Shown: positions 33,815-45,339 of the stretch, piece by piece
Layout: every line of letters begins with the position of its first letter
Position numbering within the stretch: the first letter of the stretch is position 1
The notes under the pieces: model-generated
Told to the model about the DNA's origin: nothing
Seen by the model: the letters and a program-made list of their open reading frames with translations, nothing else
The model's database searches: none
Program-made: the position numbers and the translations under genes
DNA from: Sweltsa coloradensis
Taxonomy: Eukaryota > Arthropoda > Insecta > Plecoptera > Chloroperlidae
Length of the DNA: 64,000 bases
NCBI GenBank assembly: GCA_024449915.1
Contig: JAMZAV010003098.1
Span: forward strand, 78,282-142,281
Direction of reading: 5' to 3'

Positions 33815-34409
33815 CAGCCAGGGTCATGTATAAATCAAGAGGTCTGAAAGATACCTCTTTCACCGACATCTCGTGGTCAACTCTTGGTGCCATTATTTAT
33901 ATCGCCCTGTGAACTGCATTATCGACGTAAATAAGAAACATGGCTGCTAATGTCAAAGGAAAATTCTCTATTCACCAGAGAAACTATCAAGCCTAGAAGA
34001 AATATAATATGGAACGTAAAGAGAGCATTATATATCGATACCTTGGCCTAGGCATAGCATTAAGACTATGCCTTAGTTCTTATATTTGCCTTGGTTTCTA
34101 GTTAATTTCGAATAATTCTATCTTAGCTGTCAAAGTCTTATTTGCAAACCACCAGAGTTTGTTTTATGCTTTTGTTTTGATAAAATTGTATTTTTCTTCC
34201 GACTGCCTTCTAGATATGACTATTTTGTTGACCAAGAGTCTTTCAAAGCCCCCTAAATAATATTAATAACATCAAATAGTCTAGGGAAATTCCATCGATC
34301 GATAATGCAGTTCACAGGGCAATATAAATAATGGCACCAAGAGTTGACCACGAGATGTCGGTGAAAGAGGTATCTTTCAGACCTCTTGATTTATATATGA
34401 CCCTGGCTG
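33815..34409. mobile_element. Foldback MITE with ~110-bp inverted repeats, TA site
   Basis: CAGCCAGGGTCATGTATAAA at the left is mirrored by ...ATGACCCTGGCTG at the right, with near-identical arms through GGTGCCATTATTTATA. TA flanks both ends (33813-33814, 34410-34411). Tc1/mariner-type MITE by site and CAG ends. Confidence 0.8.
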
Positions 34410-34435
34410 TACTTGTAATATGAATTATAATAGAC

Positions 34436-35275
34436 CAGGGCTGCCACTGACATTTTTTTCAAATCCTGTTGGAGGACGTTAAAAATCCGCAAATATCCGT
34501 GAATGTCTAAAAACGTTAATTTCATTGAACAAACTATGAAAATGGCTAAATGCGATGTTTATATTTTGTTACCATCATAACCTAAAAGTTGCCAAGGGCC
34601 TAGGCCTATGCACAGACGAGAATAAATGAGCCTGAAACATCCGTAGTTGCTTGAAAAGATTGAATAAAAATGTAAAATGGTAATGGAACTTATTTAACTT
34701 ACAGAAAATCTGTTTTAAATCTGACCTGGTTAAAAAATTCTTAGGCCTAGCCGCCTAGGCCTAGGCCCTAGAAATGTTGCATCAAATTTTGACCTAGGCC
34801 CATGTGCTGTGTCTATTAATAACATTACAGTCTTGCAGAACTTGTTAATAACATTTTTTCATATACTAATTCTATTTTTCATGTTTAAGATCACATAATC
34901 CAAACTTTATAAACAAAAACAAAAGAAAACAATTTTGTAGGCTCCAATCTCCATTGTTTGTCCTTGGCTGTTCAATTTATCTTGCATACTCCCAAAAGCA
35001 ACTGTTCTGGCTGTTACTACTACACAGAAGCAGTTTCTACAATGTCTGGGACACGGCTCCGCCCTTGCTCCGCCCCCTATCTAAAGTCGAATCGATTATC
35101 GCCCCGCCTTCAATGTTTACAATCGAAATAAGCCCGCGCAGATTCAAATATAAGAAAATAAGCATAGAAAACGAAATAAACGAAATATCCGTAAATAAGA
35201 CTAAAAATCCGTTTATCCGTTTTGCACCCTAAACATCCGTAAAAACGGATAAAATCCGTTAAAACGGCAGCCCTG
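34436..35275. mobile_element. hAT-like family X, copy 2
   Basis: CAGGGCTGCCACTGACATTT to AAAACGGCAGCCCTG, opposite orientation to copy 1. The flanks TAATAGAC and TATAGACA are similar but not an exact duplication. Contains the family landmarks AATCGATTATCGCCCCGCC and CAATCTCCATTGTTTG. The 92-codon frame inside is not a gene. Confidence 0.8.
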
Positions 35276-35462
35276 TATAGACAAATAAAATACAATAGTT
35301 TCTGGGGAAGCTGAAGCTGAATAGGAGGAAGGGGCTGATGACAGCATCGAGGATGATGATGATGACGATGATATGCCACTTAATAAAGCATTTAAATGAA
35401 AAAAGGTTTTGTCACCACAACATTTTAAAATAAATTTAGTTATTATCTAATAAAATTTAATT

Positions 35463-35650
35463 AGACGAGTGAGCGAAGCGAATGAGGATTCTGTTACGCT
35501 CTACTCGATCGGGCCTTGGCCGTGACCATTGTCCAATGTCTGTTTGTCTGTCCAGGCTCATACGGCCAAACGGCTAAATAGATTGAGCTGAAATTTTAAA
35601 CAGACGTCCGTGACCAGGTAACTGAGAACTGCTAACAAAATGAGCGCAAT
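35463..35650 (+). repeat. GACGAGTGAGCGAAGCGAA repeat (W), copy 1
   Basis: From GACGAGTGAGCGAAGCGAAT to GACCAGGTAACTGAGAACTG, including GTCTGTTTGTCTGTCC and GGCCAAACGGCTAAATAG. The same order, inverted, is found at 60880-61055. It resembles the CTAG-ended family in layout (GAGCGAAGCGAAG end, GTCTGT stretch, AAATTTT core). Confidence 0.7.
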
Positions 35651-36573
35651 CCATTTCGATTTAAACCTACAATAAATAAAATGGGATTTTTAAAAATATC
35701 GGTAGCATTTGTTTAGATTTTTCATATGAAAAATAGGCCACAGCCTACGATATAAAAAAACAATTCAGATATAGTCGCTATCAGTCGGTGATTTTTCGTA
35801 TGTTTTTGTTGTCAACACGGTATGTCATTCTCTAAAGGTTATGTCATTATTCTTGTTAAAATTCATCAATTAATTAATAATGATGACCAATTGACCATCC
35901 ACAAGATACAGTACAATACCGCAGTAGACCCTATTCAGTATACACGCAGTACTACGCCATATAAAGGTATAATTAAAATCGTAGACTAGACCACCTACTT
36001 TATTCTAACCTGCGTCATGAATGTGAGATATGTGTACGCTTTACGTAGGCCTAAACCATATGGTCGTGCATTTGGCACAGAGCATTGCTCTGCATATCGT
36101 ATCTCATCTCGCAAACATCAGCTGGTAAGTACAAAAGAGAAGTATATATACTCCCCGAAAAGATGCGACCTCTGGCAGTCGTCGTCGGGGACCTCTACCC
36201 CTTCCCTGACAACCCCCTTGACGACGATGACCATGATAACACGAACGATGCCAAAGACGATGACGACCACGACGTGAGAACCCCCTTTTCTTTCACCTAC
36301 TCGTGGCTGGTTCTGACCAGCATAGGATTTTCCTCCCTAAATCCCTTAGAGTGGAGCATCATAACCGAACGGTTGACGCGCCCTGAAACCAAAACTAAAA
36401 ACCATTTTCTCTGTTCGCCTCCCTAAGCTGAAATTGTCTTTAATTTTTCATTGACGCTGGAGGCAGTATCTATACAAGTGTAGGAGTCGTACACTAGCTG
36501 GCCGTTCCATTTAGCCTGGGGTGTATCTGTTGATCAAGTGTCTGTGACCACAAATGTTTGTTCAATGATTATA
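35651..36573. other. Interior of the 3.33-kb hAT-like element
   Basis: Two overlapping + frames (36017-36277 and 36085-36426) include an acidic stretch DDDDHDNTNDAKDDDDHD and a GTAAGT donor-like site at 36125. No family match; it could be a captured exon or chance. Low support, so no CDS is called. Confidence 0.25.
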
Positions 36574-36856
36574 CTAGGGAAACGCTAAAGTCGTTGTTAA
36601 ACGAGTGAGTGAGCCATGTGTTGAGTACCCGGTAACGTTCCCTTTCCTCCTCATATACCTAAGGCCTACCTAGCCTATCGTAGGCTAGAGTGGCGCATTA
36701 TGGCCTTACAGTTGACGCGCCCGTATACCAACTAAACTCAAAACCCTATTAATTATACATGTATAATAATTATCATCAAACTTAAATGCAAATGTTCCCG
36801 GGTACTCAACACATGGCTCACTCACTCGTCCAACAACGACTTTGGCGTTTCCCTAG
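36574..36856. mobile_element. CTAGGG foldback MITE, 283 bp, copy 1
   Basis: Left end CTAGGGAAACGCTAAAGTCG, right end its inverse ...GACTTTGGCGTTTCCCTAG; the arms run about 60 bp through GAGTGAGTGAGCCATGTGTT and GAGTACCCGG. Copy 2 is at 60014-60461. Confidence 0.85.
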
Positions 36857-37034
36857 TTTATGATTTTTTACATTTGACCGTCAATTGACCAAATTTGACC
36901 GGTCAAATCCCATCCCTAGTTTTTCTATAATTAAATTTTGGCCAGTTGGAATCGTCACAAAGGAAAAGAAATTTAAATTAACTCAGCTTGAATTGGGCCC
37001 AACATAAATTTTCATTACTATAATTCAGTAGGTG

Positions 37035-37870
37035 TAGGGATGACATCGGGTACCCGGTTCTAGAAATTACCCGGAGCCGATTATAAGATCCGAGTATTTT
37101 TCGGGATCGTTTTTAGGCTGATTCCCCGGTTTATTTTACGCGCCACGTCGATGCGGTCTTTCCCACGGAGCCTGCCCTCTGCCTGCAGTAACTTGAGTCG
37201 ACAACAGAGCGCGTTGTAAGCTGACAGGTGCTTCCGTCCGTCTGTTCGCCTGCCCAGCGAATATTCATGCCTACGAGTGCATGAGAGACGAATGCGCGTT
37301 CGATCAACTCACAGCACAGCTGACTGTATACGGGATGCGATCATGTTTGAACCGATTTATGAAATTCGTAATCATGACGCATAGGATTGTTATTCCTGAG
37401 CTTATCTTCTTTCCCAGGCTTATCTTGCGACGAGAGCTGCAGCGCGGGCGATAGTGAGAGATTTTCCCATATGCCCATCTGGGCATGCCTCCGTGTTGGC
37501 GGGCAGTGATGCTTAGATCGTGGGCGCACGGAGCCGTGCTTTCCCCTACTCTCTGCGCGTACGCCTAGGCCTACGTACGACGAGTTACACTGCCTGTACA
37601 GTGTAATGAAGAATGATTATTGAAGATCATTGCCTGGTTTTCAACGTGATTCTTTATTTGTGTATGATTATTGCAAAAGTTTCCAGAGACAGAAACCTGG
37701 TCAGTCGATCTGTAGACCTTCATTAATTCATTCAGTAATGACCTTCAAACCTACTTGTAGTAGAAAACAGCGTTTACAGTTTCCACACATCGTGACGTAA
37801 CAGGATCCAGGTACCCGGTTAATTTGAGTGCTGGAACTGGTTCCGAATTTTACTACCCAATATCATCCCT
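37035..37870. mobile_element. hAT-like element, same family as 5415-6028
   Basis: Starts TAGGGATGACATCGGGTACC and ends ACTACCCAATATCATCCCT. Flanking TAATTCAG (6 bp before the left end) and TAATTTAG (1 bp after the right end) may be remains of an 8-bp duplication. The interior is GC-rich relative to its surroundings. No transposase. Confidence 0.65.
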
Positions 37871-37879
37871 GTAATTTAG

Positions 37880-38340
37880 TGTTTTCCTCCAGGTTATCTT
37901 GAATATGGTGATGTTATTTTTCAATAAGAAATGCCCTAAGATTTTTTTAAATGTATCGGTAGGTTTGTCTTTGATACTAGCAGGTAGCTTATTAAATAGC
38001 ATTATTTCTGCATATGTGGACCTTTTCTCATCCTACAGCCAGCCTATGGGATATCACAATAACATCATTCCTCATCATAATTATGAATATTGCTCCTCCC
38101 TATGTTTAATTAGGAATAATATAACTACTTTTGCAAATGTAGAAGCATGCAAGTGTAAGAATATTCACTGTTTTGAAATATCCTGTACACTTGTACTTTC
38201 CCTTTTCTTAATTTTACTTATTTTTCTTAGGCCTACAGCTTTTTTTTGCATGACAAAGATCTGATGAACATTGTTTTTAATTGTATTACAGTATTACCCC
38301 ACACTATTAACCCATAGCTCAATTATGTTGGTTGTGATAG
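37880..38340 (-). mobile_element. LINE 3' end, related to the one at 49247-49905
   Basis: Read on the - strand: SYGLIVWGNT, then after frame changes SLSCKKK, and near 38000 AEIMLFNKLPASIKD, the C-terminal tail of a CR1/Jockey-like reverse transcriptase. It matches the LINE at 49247-49905 in order and words. Several frame breaks; dead. Confidence 0.65.
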
Positions 38341-38360
38341 AATGCCTATCGGCTAGGTTC

Positions 38361-39351
38361 AATGACGTACATAAGCTTTGCGTAGCAAAGCGCTAGACGC
38401 TCAGTCTCCTATCCTTCCAACCGAGCGCTAGCATGACGATTAGAAGCCTCTTGAATAGGGAAAAATCACTTCACTGCAACATAGATACTTCATCTAGTTG
38501 AATGAACTAAGATGCAGTGGATTATTTGAACGTCGCGGGGATAAACAAATACGTAAACATATGGTGGACATTTTAAATTTTGCGTCTATGTGTAAAACGA
38601 GAAAAGTTGTCATTACTATCATAAAACAAACCAGAAACTATCCCGGGGCTAGGCCCAGATAAAGAAAATTATTTATAATACAACAGTGTAGGCCTTAAGT
38701 TCCATTTAGGGATAGGACTAGTAGATACAATTAATACTAACATTACACGTTTGACAAGCCCTAGGCCTCTCCTAGGCAACCCTAGGCCTGCACGACTTGT
38801 TCAGACACACATCCCGCACAAATAACTAGTTTTGATTACTAAAATCCTAATGCAGATAAACAATAGTATGATAGTCCTCCTAACCTAGGCTATACAAAAA
38901 TGTGCGACAATAATACGCCTTTTCTTTTCTTTTGATGATCTCACGCAATCTCCTGTTATGAAAATGTAAAACAAAAGACGGTGCAAATTTTCAGTGTTCT
39001 TTTGCTGATATGCTGATTTACACTTACATGGCTGTGGAAGGCAGTGGAAAATAACATTTTTTATTATATTTACCTGTATAGCTTATTCCATACCACCAAC
39101 TTGAATTGCTTTATTCGGAAATCGGAGTTACTGAGAGATTTGCGGAAGAAAGACTATTTTTCTTCAATAATAGCGACAAATTGCCATCTTGCGGTTTCGA
39201 TTTTACACCGCTTGTTAAACAAAGGCTGTTAAATTTAAGGGTACGATACATTTAGACGGCGGTTGGTTTTTCCCTATTCAAGATAGGTTCAAATTGTCAC
39301 GCTCCCCACGGCCATACTGTGTGACTAGCGCTTAGCTTATATTATGTCATT
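38361..39351. mobile_element. Old foldback or inverted-repeat element, about 0.99 kb
   Basis: AATGACGTACATAAGCT at the left is mirrored at the right (AGCTTATATTATGTCATT), and CTTGAATAGGGAAAAA (about 38451) is mirrored at about 39267. The arms are diverged and the interior is unassigned. Confidence 0.5.
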
Positions 39352-39565
39352 GGCAAGGTTAGTGTTAGTGATTGGGGAAAGAAGAAAGGAGACCAACAGC
39401 TTACCTTAAACGAGATGGGCAGCTGCTTGAAACTGGCTAGTTAACAACAACTCAACTATTTACAAAACAAGGTACACAATGTCGTACGTTTCGGCCAACG
39501 TGGCCTTACCGACCGTCAGAGAAGAACTAAATTTAAATTTAAAGTTATTTACAACAAATGACAAG

Positions 39566-40190
39566 GCGCTGTTGGGAGTGAGGGTGAGTAGGGGTGGCAG
39601 TGCAAAAGGTGGGAGGGGTCTAAGGGGGAGGGCCTAGGCCTATCTTAGATTGAGGTTAGGTTTTTGGCGCAAGCTGGTGACTATTTGATGCACTAATCTA
39701 ATTCCCATTGTCTCAAGTGTTCCTCATTGCAGGATGGGGGTAATGACTTTACAACCCTTGGGTGTAGCAGTCATTGAAGTCCCTGTTGTGGGTTCCTGCA
39801 TGTTGTGCCACCGGTTTTAGGTCTAGTTTCCTGACGATGTCCTGCCTATGCCCGTTCATCCTGGTGCTCAGGGAATTGGATGTTAGGCTATGTACTCGAC
39901 TGGGCATAGCTGGCACTGTAGTTGATAGATCAGGTTGGTTGTGGTGCAATTGTTGTGTTGCCTGATAGTGATGGGGTATGTTATTCCAGTCGCTCGAGCA
40001 GTAAATGTTGAACAACGGGGTTAAACCGGGTACAAAACCTAAAACCTGCAAAATCATCATATAGCATCAAATAGTCACCAGCTCGCACCAACCTCAATCT
40101 AAGATAGGCCTAGGCCCTCCCCCTTAGACTCCTCCCACCTGTTGCACCGCCACCCCTACTCACCTTCACCCCCATCAGCGTGGTCTCGTT
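39566..40190. mobile_element. Inner foldback element with ~115-bp arms
   Basis: CGCTGTTGGGAGTGAGGGTG...GTAGGGGTGGC at the left is mirrored by GCCACCCCTACTCACCTTC...CAGCG at the right; the arms extend through the GGCCTAGGCC block to CATCAAATAGTCACCAGC. It encloses the GIY-YIG relic. Confidence 0.7.
39755..40060 (-). pseudogene. GIY-YIG endonuclease relic (Penelope-like element)
   Basis: The - strand frame ends TSNSLSTRMNGHRQDIVRKL then PVAQHAGTHNRDFNDCYTQ. The T.NSL..R.N.HR.DI.......PVA.H...H...D pattern is the second half of the GIY-YIG endonuclease domain of Penelope-like retroelements. The N-terminal GIY/YIG strands and any reverse transcriptase are absent. A fragment trapped between foldback arms. 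Confidence 0.6.
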
Positions 40191-40962
40191 ATCTTATCCC
40201 ATAACATTAATGACTGCCTTGCTGATAGAATGAATGAGTGGTCTCATTATCTTATCTCATAATGTAAACAAAACAACTCTACGAGAGTCTTGGCCCGAAG
40301 CCAATTGACTAGTGAGGTGGATACGTAGTTCATGGCTTGGGAGGAGGAGGGGGGGGGGGTGATGGTTATCTACGCGTCTGTCATTGACTGGATGTCCTGA
40401 TGCAATGTTTATAATCATAGCCAGCCTCTATCATGTCCTCTTCAAGGCCATATTTTGTCTCTTTCTCTCTCTCCCTCCCTACTATCTTCTCTCTAGTCCA
40501 CCGTCTTTGAGCAAGGTCGCGGCGGTGGCAAGCACTCACAAAGACACTGGCTTAACTTTATCTGGCACCCTACCCTCGGCCCCCGCCCCCAACCCCCCTT
40601 ACAACTCGCGCGCTGTGCAATTCTTACGTGACACGTCATTGTAAGAAACAGCATACTGCATGACATTCAGATGTAAAGAACATAACATTTCAGCCGAATT
40701 AAAAAACGGAAAGGGCGCCTGAAACCAGCTCGGATAACACGGAATCTCGATTAATCGGAGCTCGGATGAACGAGGTCTTACTGTATTGTAAATAACTTTA
40801 AATTTAAATTTAGTTCTTCTCTAACGGTCGGTGACCAAGGCCACGTTGGCCAAAACGTACGACATTGTGTATCTTGTTTTGTAAATATATATGTTAACCA
40901 GCCAGTTTCATGCAGCTGCCCATCTCGTTTAAGGTAAGCTGTTGGTCTCCTTTCATCTTTCC

Positions 40963-41595
40963 TTAAGGCTATTCGACTGCGTTTTTCTATTTTCCAAAAT
41001 ATGCTACCAAGTCAAAATATAGTTAATGGCTTTGAAACCTTGCTATTTTAGAAAATCAAAAATATTTTTTTCAAATTTTTCTGATCCGGTACACGGCCAT
41101 TATAGCCACCTCAAAATGATTTCAAACTTCAATTCGCCAAGGCACACCATTCAACGTAGGGTGTTGTGTTTCTGTGACATTAATTTTCAACTGGTTTTCT
41201 ATAGTCTTGACTGAGAGAAAAAGGATTTTTTTAACAATAGTCTTTCCTGCGAATTTTTTTGTTTGGGGGTATTTTTTACCGATTTGTACCACCAAACGAA
41301 AAAATTCACAGGAAAGACTATTGTTAAAAAAATCTTTTTTCTCTCAGTCAGACTATAGAAAACCAGTTGAAAATTAATGTCACAAAAACACAACACCCTA
41401 CGTTGAATGGTGTGCCTTGACGAATTGAAGTTTGAAATTATTTTGAGGTGGCTATATTGGCCGTGTACCGGATCAGAAAAATTTGGAAAAAAATATTTTT
41501 GATTTTCTAAAATAGCCAGGTTTCAAAGCCATTCACTATATTTTGACTTGGTAGCATATTTTGGAAAATAGAAAAACGCAGTCGAATAGCCTTAA
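40963..41595. mobile_element. TTAA-site foldback MITE, 633 bp
   Basis: Nearly perfect palindrome: TTAAGGCTATTCGACTGCGT at the left, ACGCAGTCGAATAGCCTTAA at the right, arms of about 300 bp and a ~20-bp centre near 41275. TTAA at both ends suggests a piggyBac or Kolobok type. It sits inside the right arm of the element at 39363-41606: that arm reads CTTTCC, then after the MITE TCACAAACAC, mirroring GTGTTAGTGATTGGGGAAAG on the left. Confidence 0.88.
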
Positions 41596-42058
41596 TCACA
41601 AACACCACCATAGCTCAATTAATGTGACTCAGGTATAGGAGTACTGTCATGCAAGTTGAAGTAACAAGTAAATCTTTGACCTTTCTTTAGCAATTTACAA
41701 GAGAGAGGGAGAGAGAGTAAAGCTATCCAAATCACTTCTTGCTAACTGTTTCTTTTTATATTTATATTTTTTGGTCAAGCAGAAGAATATACCCTGTGGC
41801 CTTTTATTGTCATCCTTCTTGACCTTTGAGTCAGTTGAGTCTTGGTTGTCACTAAAAGTCAGCTGAGCAACACTCAAACAAAACTTGCTACGTGCAACCA
41901 GACCAGTGATAAAGTCATGCAAGAAGCTGTGCATACAGTATGCTTTGTTTAATTAACATTTGCTGCACAAATTATTTTATTGTTAGTTTGTAAGGCGTAA
42001 TCAGTAACATACTCGCATTGCATCATTATGGCAATTCTTTATTGTTGTTACTGTGTAG

Positions 42059-42242
42059 GTGAGTCGCGCTCGATTCGAGAAGTTGGAAGAGCATGTAACT
42101 CCCGAGATGTTCCGAACACCGCTACACGAGCTAGCTTTGTCCATTAAGCTGCTGCGCTTGGGACCCATTGGCCAGTTCCTCAGTAAAGCTATTGAGCCCC
42201 CACCCATAGATGCTGTCATCGAGGCAGAAGTATTGCTTAGAG
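42059..42242 (+). CDS. DHX9: DHX9/MLE-like RNA helicase, exon D (winged helix)
   Basis: Follows TTACTGTGTAG; 184 nt, phase 0 in, one base over at the end. Reads [20 protein letters not shown], then [37 protein letters not shown], and G| of a split Glu codon. This is the winged-helix domain that packs under the RecA pair in DEAH/RHA helicases. The PLHE.AL.IKLL and EPPP(L/I/V)DAVIEAE blocks are diagnostic. The donor is AGAG|GTATGC. Fully open and intact. Confidence 0.95.
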
Positions 42243-42744
42243 GTATGCCCATTGAAAATGCATTTGCTCAAGCTGTTGTTAAAGCTATTATTAAGATGTC
42301 CCCTGAATCTGATTTTAAATTAATTTAATTTTTGTAATTTTTAGTTTATTATTTACAAATTGAACTTATTTTTGTTTTCTTCTTTACACATATTTTAAGT
42401 TTTAAAGCACCAAGCCATATACTTAAATTTCACTTGGCCTTATTGGTTTTAAACGTTAAATAATGGTGATCTTGTCAAGCAAATTTAATACTATTTACAA
42501 AATGTGGTTTAGATTGGAGAAGAGACAGGTTGGGAAAGCATAGATATAAAGCCCAGCCTGAATAGCTTGGAGCAACAAAACTTTTCACCTGCTGATGACA
42601 ACTGCAGTTAATTAAAAGTTGTTTGTTACCTTAATCCACAATGCGTTTTGTCCTTCTGGGACTCGTCAGGGCAATGGTGGCCACTAAAAATAAGCTAACT
42701 ACATAAAAACAAAATGTACAACCAAACCTGTGGTAGGGCCATGC
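42243..42744. other. Helicase intron 4, first part
   Basis: No gene. GATTGGAGAAGAG at 42512 recurs at 43452 and starts the direct repeat described next. Confidence 0.35.
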
Positions 42745-43600
42745 AAGAAGTAAATTTTGCATGCATGTTGTCATCATCAGCAAGGTTACTTCACACACCA
42801 TTCATACTGAGCCACACTGTCAGCACAACCAGAAAGTGTGCCTCCCTCACAACTCTAGTGCTCGGGAGACAAAAAATCCATGACTTACCCTGGATTCAAA
42901 CCAGGACCCTTGGCAACAAGAGAAAAGCTGTTTCTCCTGCTGTTGCAGGGCCAGGGTGCCTCTTCATTCATTCTAAGAAAATAGGTTGGAGATAGGATGG
43001 GTGGAATGTCACAAAACAGCACAATCAGTGAGGGGGCTTCCCCCCCCCTCCCCTAGACTCTGGTGCTTGGGCGACAAAAGAGCCATGTCTTACCTTGGAT
43101 TTGTACCAGGACCCAAGGCAACAAGAGAGGCTACCCTACTAATTGTGAATGGGATCCGAAAACGAAAGGAAACAATGCTACAAGTTGCATGCTCATGGCT
43201 GCAGGTGCAGAGGTTGAAGGAAAAGAGGAGTAGGGTCTTAACAGGTTCATCACCTGCTAGCGCCCCCCCCCCCCCCCCCCCGCAGGACAAGGAATCAACC
43301 TTCTACGGAACAAGGAAACACGGATGCATCAAAGGGTGTAGAGTAGGCTCGCCCATCTCGACCTCAAAGGTGAAGAATGATAGAAAGTGATGGTGTCAAA
43401 AGACTGGTTGTTACAAAGTGGGGGAAAGGCCAACCTGCTAGGTTAGTTTAGATTGGAGAAGAGGTGACAGGTTGGGTAAAGTAAATTCTGCATGCATGTT
43501 ACCATCATCAGCAAGGTTACTTCACACACCATTCATAATGGCTGAGCCACACCGTCAGCACAACCAGAAAAGGTGCCTCTCTCCCAACTCTATGGTCTGT
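42745..43600. repeat. Direct repeat pair and tRNA-related SINE pieces
   Basis: The 115-bp segment CAGCAAGGTTACTTCACACACC...GTCAGCACAACCAG at 42745-42860 recurs at 43478-43600. Between them, on the - strand, are two copies (about 42860-42920 and 43055-43130) of a segment with a B-box-like GGTTTGAATCC (43114-43104 has a variant) and TGTCTCCCGAGCACTAG. A third copy is at 45340-45405. These look like tRNA-related SINE fragments. A C-run of 18 lies at 43263-43280. Confidence 0.5.
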
Positions 43601-43619
43601 TCATTCTATAGGCAATCCT

Positions 43620-45330
43620 AAAAGTTAAAAAAAAACATAAAAACACTTCCAAAAAATAAAAATATCCACACCTACGACACACGTCTAAAAAACAACATAC
43701 GTACATATAAATTATTTTTCAAAATCTTCAACTCAAACAAACTCTGATTACACACACATAAAATTGTTTAACAAACTACCGACTGAACTAAAAAACATAG
43801 GCTCTTTAGACCGTTTTAATTAAGGATGCCCATCGACATCGATTAATCGATTAATAATCGATGTCGAAGCAAATTTTCGACATCGATTTTTTATTTAAAA
43901 CATCAAATCGACAATTTCAAGTATAAATATTAAAATAATATAAAGCGCATAAAAAAATAAAATCCCCCCAAAAACGGTCTCTTAATTTTGTCCCCATCAT
44001 TTTTCACAACTTTTTCATCGCGAGTTTTCAATGACAGCGCGCGCACACTGACGTGTCTATTGTCGCCTCGCCTGCACTGGCCGGCCGGCCGGCTGGCTAC
44101 GCCCCGCCCCCTCCTCGCATCGAGCTCTCACTGCCTGCACTCGGGGTCAGCGACCTTGCCGCCAAGATTGAGGTTGGTCAAGGGATGTGCGACTGCGAGG
44201 GTGGTACATCCAGTCATCGACGTTGTTTCACTTGTGTTTTAGTCGGAGATTAAGTTGACGTGTTCTCTTCAGTCGGTTGTAATATCCATTGCAATCTGCA
44301 GTTATCTTTTAACAAATTCTTATTATAATGTTGGATATTTTTCGTTTTTTGTGTGGTGATTTTTAATACAGACTTTTTGTTACAGAACAGTTATTTATTG
44401 TTCGTTTTATTTTATAATATTTATTTTTATATTTTCATAATAAAAACAAGTCTTATGTAAAATAAATTGAAATGATTTTGTTCCTAACATCACTGATTAA
44501 AGAAGGCTATAACATGTAGGCCTACTTCACTTGTTATCTTGTCGACCTTGAGTGCCTCTGAATTTTCGTTCGTCAGTACTAATAGCCTGCTACACAGTAC
44601 ACACCATATCAGCTGTTGCCTGCACGCACGTGTGAGAGGTGCTGATAAAACTTGTCTGCAGCAAGGGAGAGAGAGATAGTCGCGTAGTATTTGCCTCACT
44701 CCATGCAGCCCGGCGGCCGAGTTGTGCCAGATCAGCTATTGCGTAGGAGCGGGCGGGGTGAGGGGGGGGGAGAACTCGCCGGCCGGCCTGCATCACGGAC
44801 TAGTGTTGACACTACTTGGCGTTCTCGGGAAACATGATACATACCTACTGCTCCGTTTTTTATGTATTAACTTCTCACGCGTATTATTTCGTACTGAACG
44901 AACCCAGGACTAATATTTCAGCTACAAAGGCGAATTTTGGAATTTCGATGTCGATTTTTTTGGTTTCGATGTCTATGTCGGAAAAATTTCGACATCGCGA
45001 TTTGACATCGATTTTTTTGATTCGATGTCGATGTTGGCATATAACATCGATGGGCAACCTTAGTTTTAATACTCAGCAAAATAGTTCCTTATCGCAAAAG
45101 AAAAGCATATTTACTCCATAAACGAGTATTTAATTGATAACCTAGTATAATTAAGTTTAGTTTAGACTCAAGATTGTGAAACTGTAATTCATGAACATGT
45201 TTCTTGTCCATTTATTTATATAATAATTTATAACTATAAGTTTTACTGTTCTCTATATTTTCTGTACTGTCTGTACATCTGAAAATGCCTCTCGCAAAAG
45301 TAGATACTATGACAATAAACCATTTATTAT
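43620..45330 (+). mobile_element. LINE 3' end (+), split by a hAT-like element
   Basis: The + frame near 43750-43820 reads IKLFNKLPTELKNIGSLDRF, the LFN.LP.ELK...F tail of a CR1/Jockey-type ORF2, with frame breaks before it. The hAT-like element 43821-45062 interrupts it; the 3' UTR continues to about 45330 ending near an ATAATAAATGG-like (here ACCATTTATTATAT) tail. Confidence 0.55.
43821..45062. mobile_element. hAT-like element, 1.24 kb, exact 8-bp TSD
   Basis: Left TAAGGATGCCCATCGACATC, right ...AACATCGATGGGCAACCTTA, flanked by GTTTTAAT at 43813-43820 and 45063-45070. The subterminal zones are arrays of ATCGATGTCGA words. The interior has GC-rich, partly mirrored blocks with GGCCGGCC at 44079 and 44778. 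No transposase. Confidence 0.88.
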
Positions 45331-45339
45331 ATACTACTC

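Larger units (their letters stand above)
33587..36918. mobile_element. hAT-like element, composite, 3.33 kb, exact 8-bp TSD
   Basis: Left end TAGGGTTGCACAATGTCAAT, right end ...TTGACCGGTCAAATCCCATCCCTA. Flanks GTTTTTCT at 33579-33586 and 36919-36926. The subterminal arms share ATTTGACCGGTCAA. It carries, nested, a TA-flanked foldback (33815-34409), family X copy 2 (34436-35275), a GACGAGTGAG-type repeat (35463-35650) and a CTAGGG foldback MITE (36574-36856). No transposase recognised. Confidence 0.88.
39363..41606. mobile_element. Inverted-repeat element with ~170-bp arms, split by a TTAA foldback
   Basis: The left arm 39363-39540 (GTGTTAGTGATT, AGGAGACCAACAGCTTACC, CGAGATGGGCAGCTGC) is mirrored at 40795-40962 and, beyond the TTAA insertion, at 41596-41606 (TCACAAACAC). 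It contains an inner foldback (39566-40190) and a pogo-like terminus at about 40740-40785 (AACGAGGTCTTACTG). Class unknown. Confidence 0.7.

Noticed and set aside
36017..36426. Exon with acidic DDDDHD stretch and GTAAGT donor
   Set aside because: Lies inside a hAT-like element, no family match, two competing frames; kept only as a note.
37899..38264. 121-codon + strand ORF
   Set aside because: Antisense to the LINE C-terminal region at 37880-38340.
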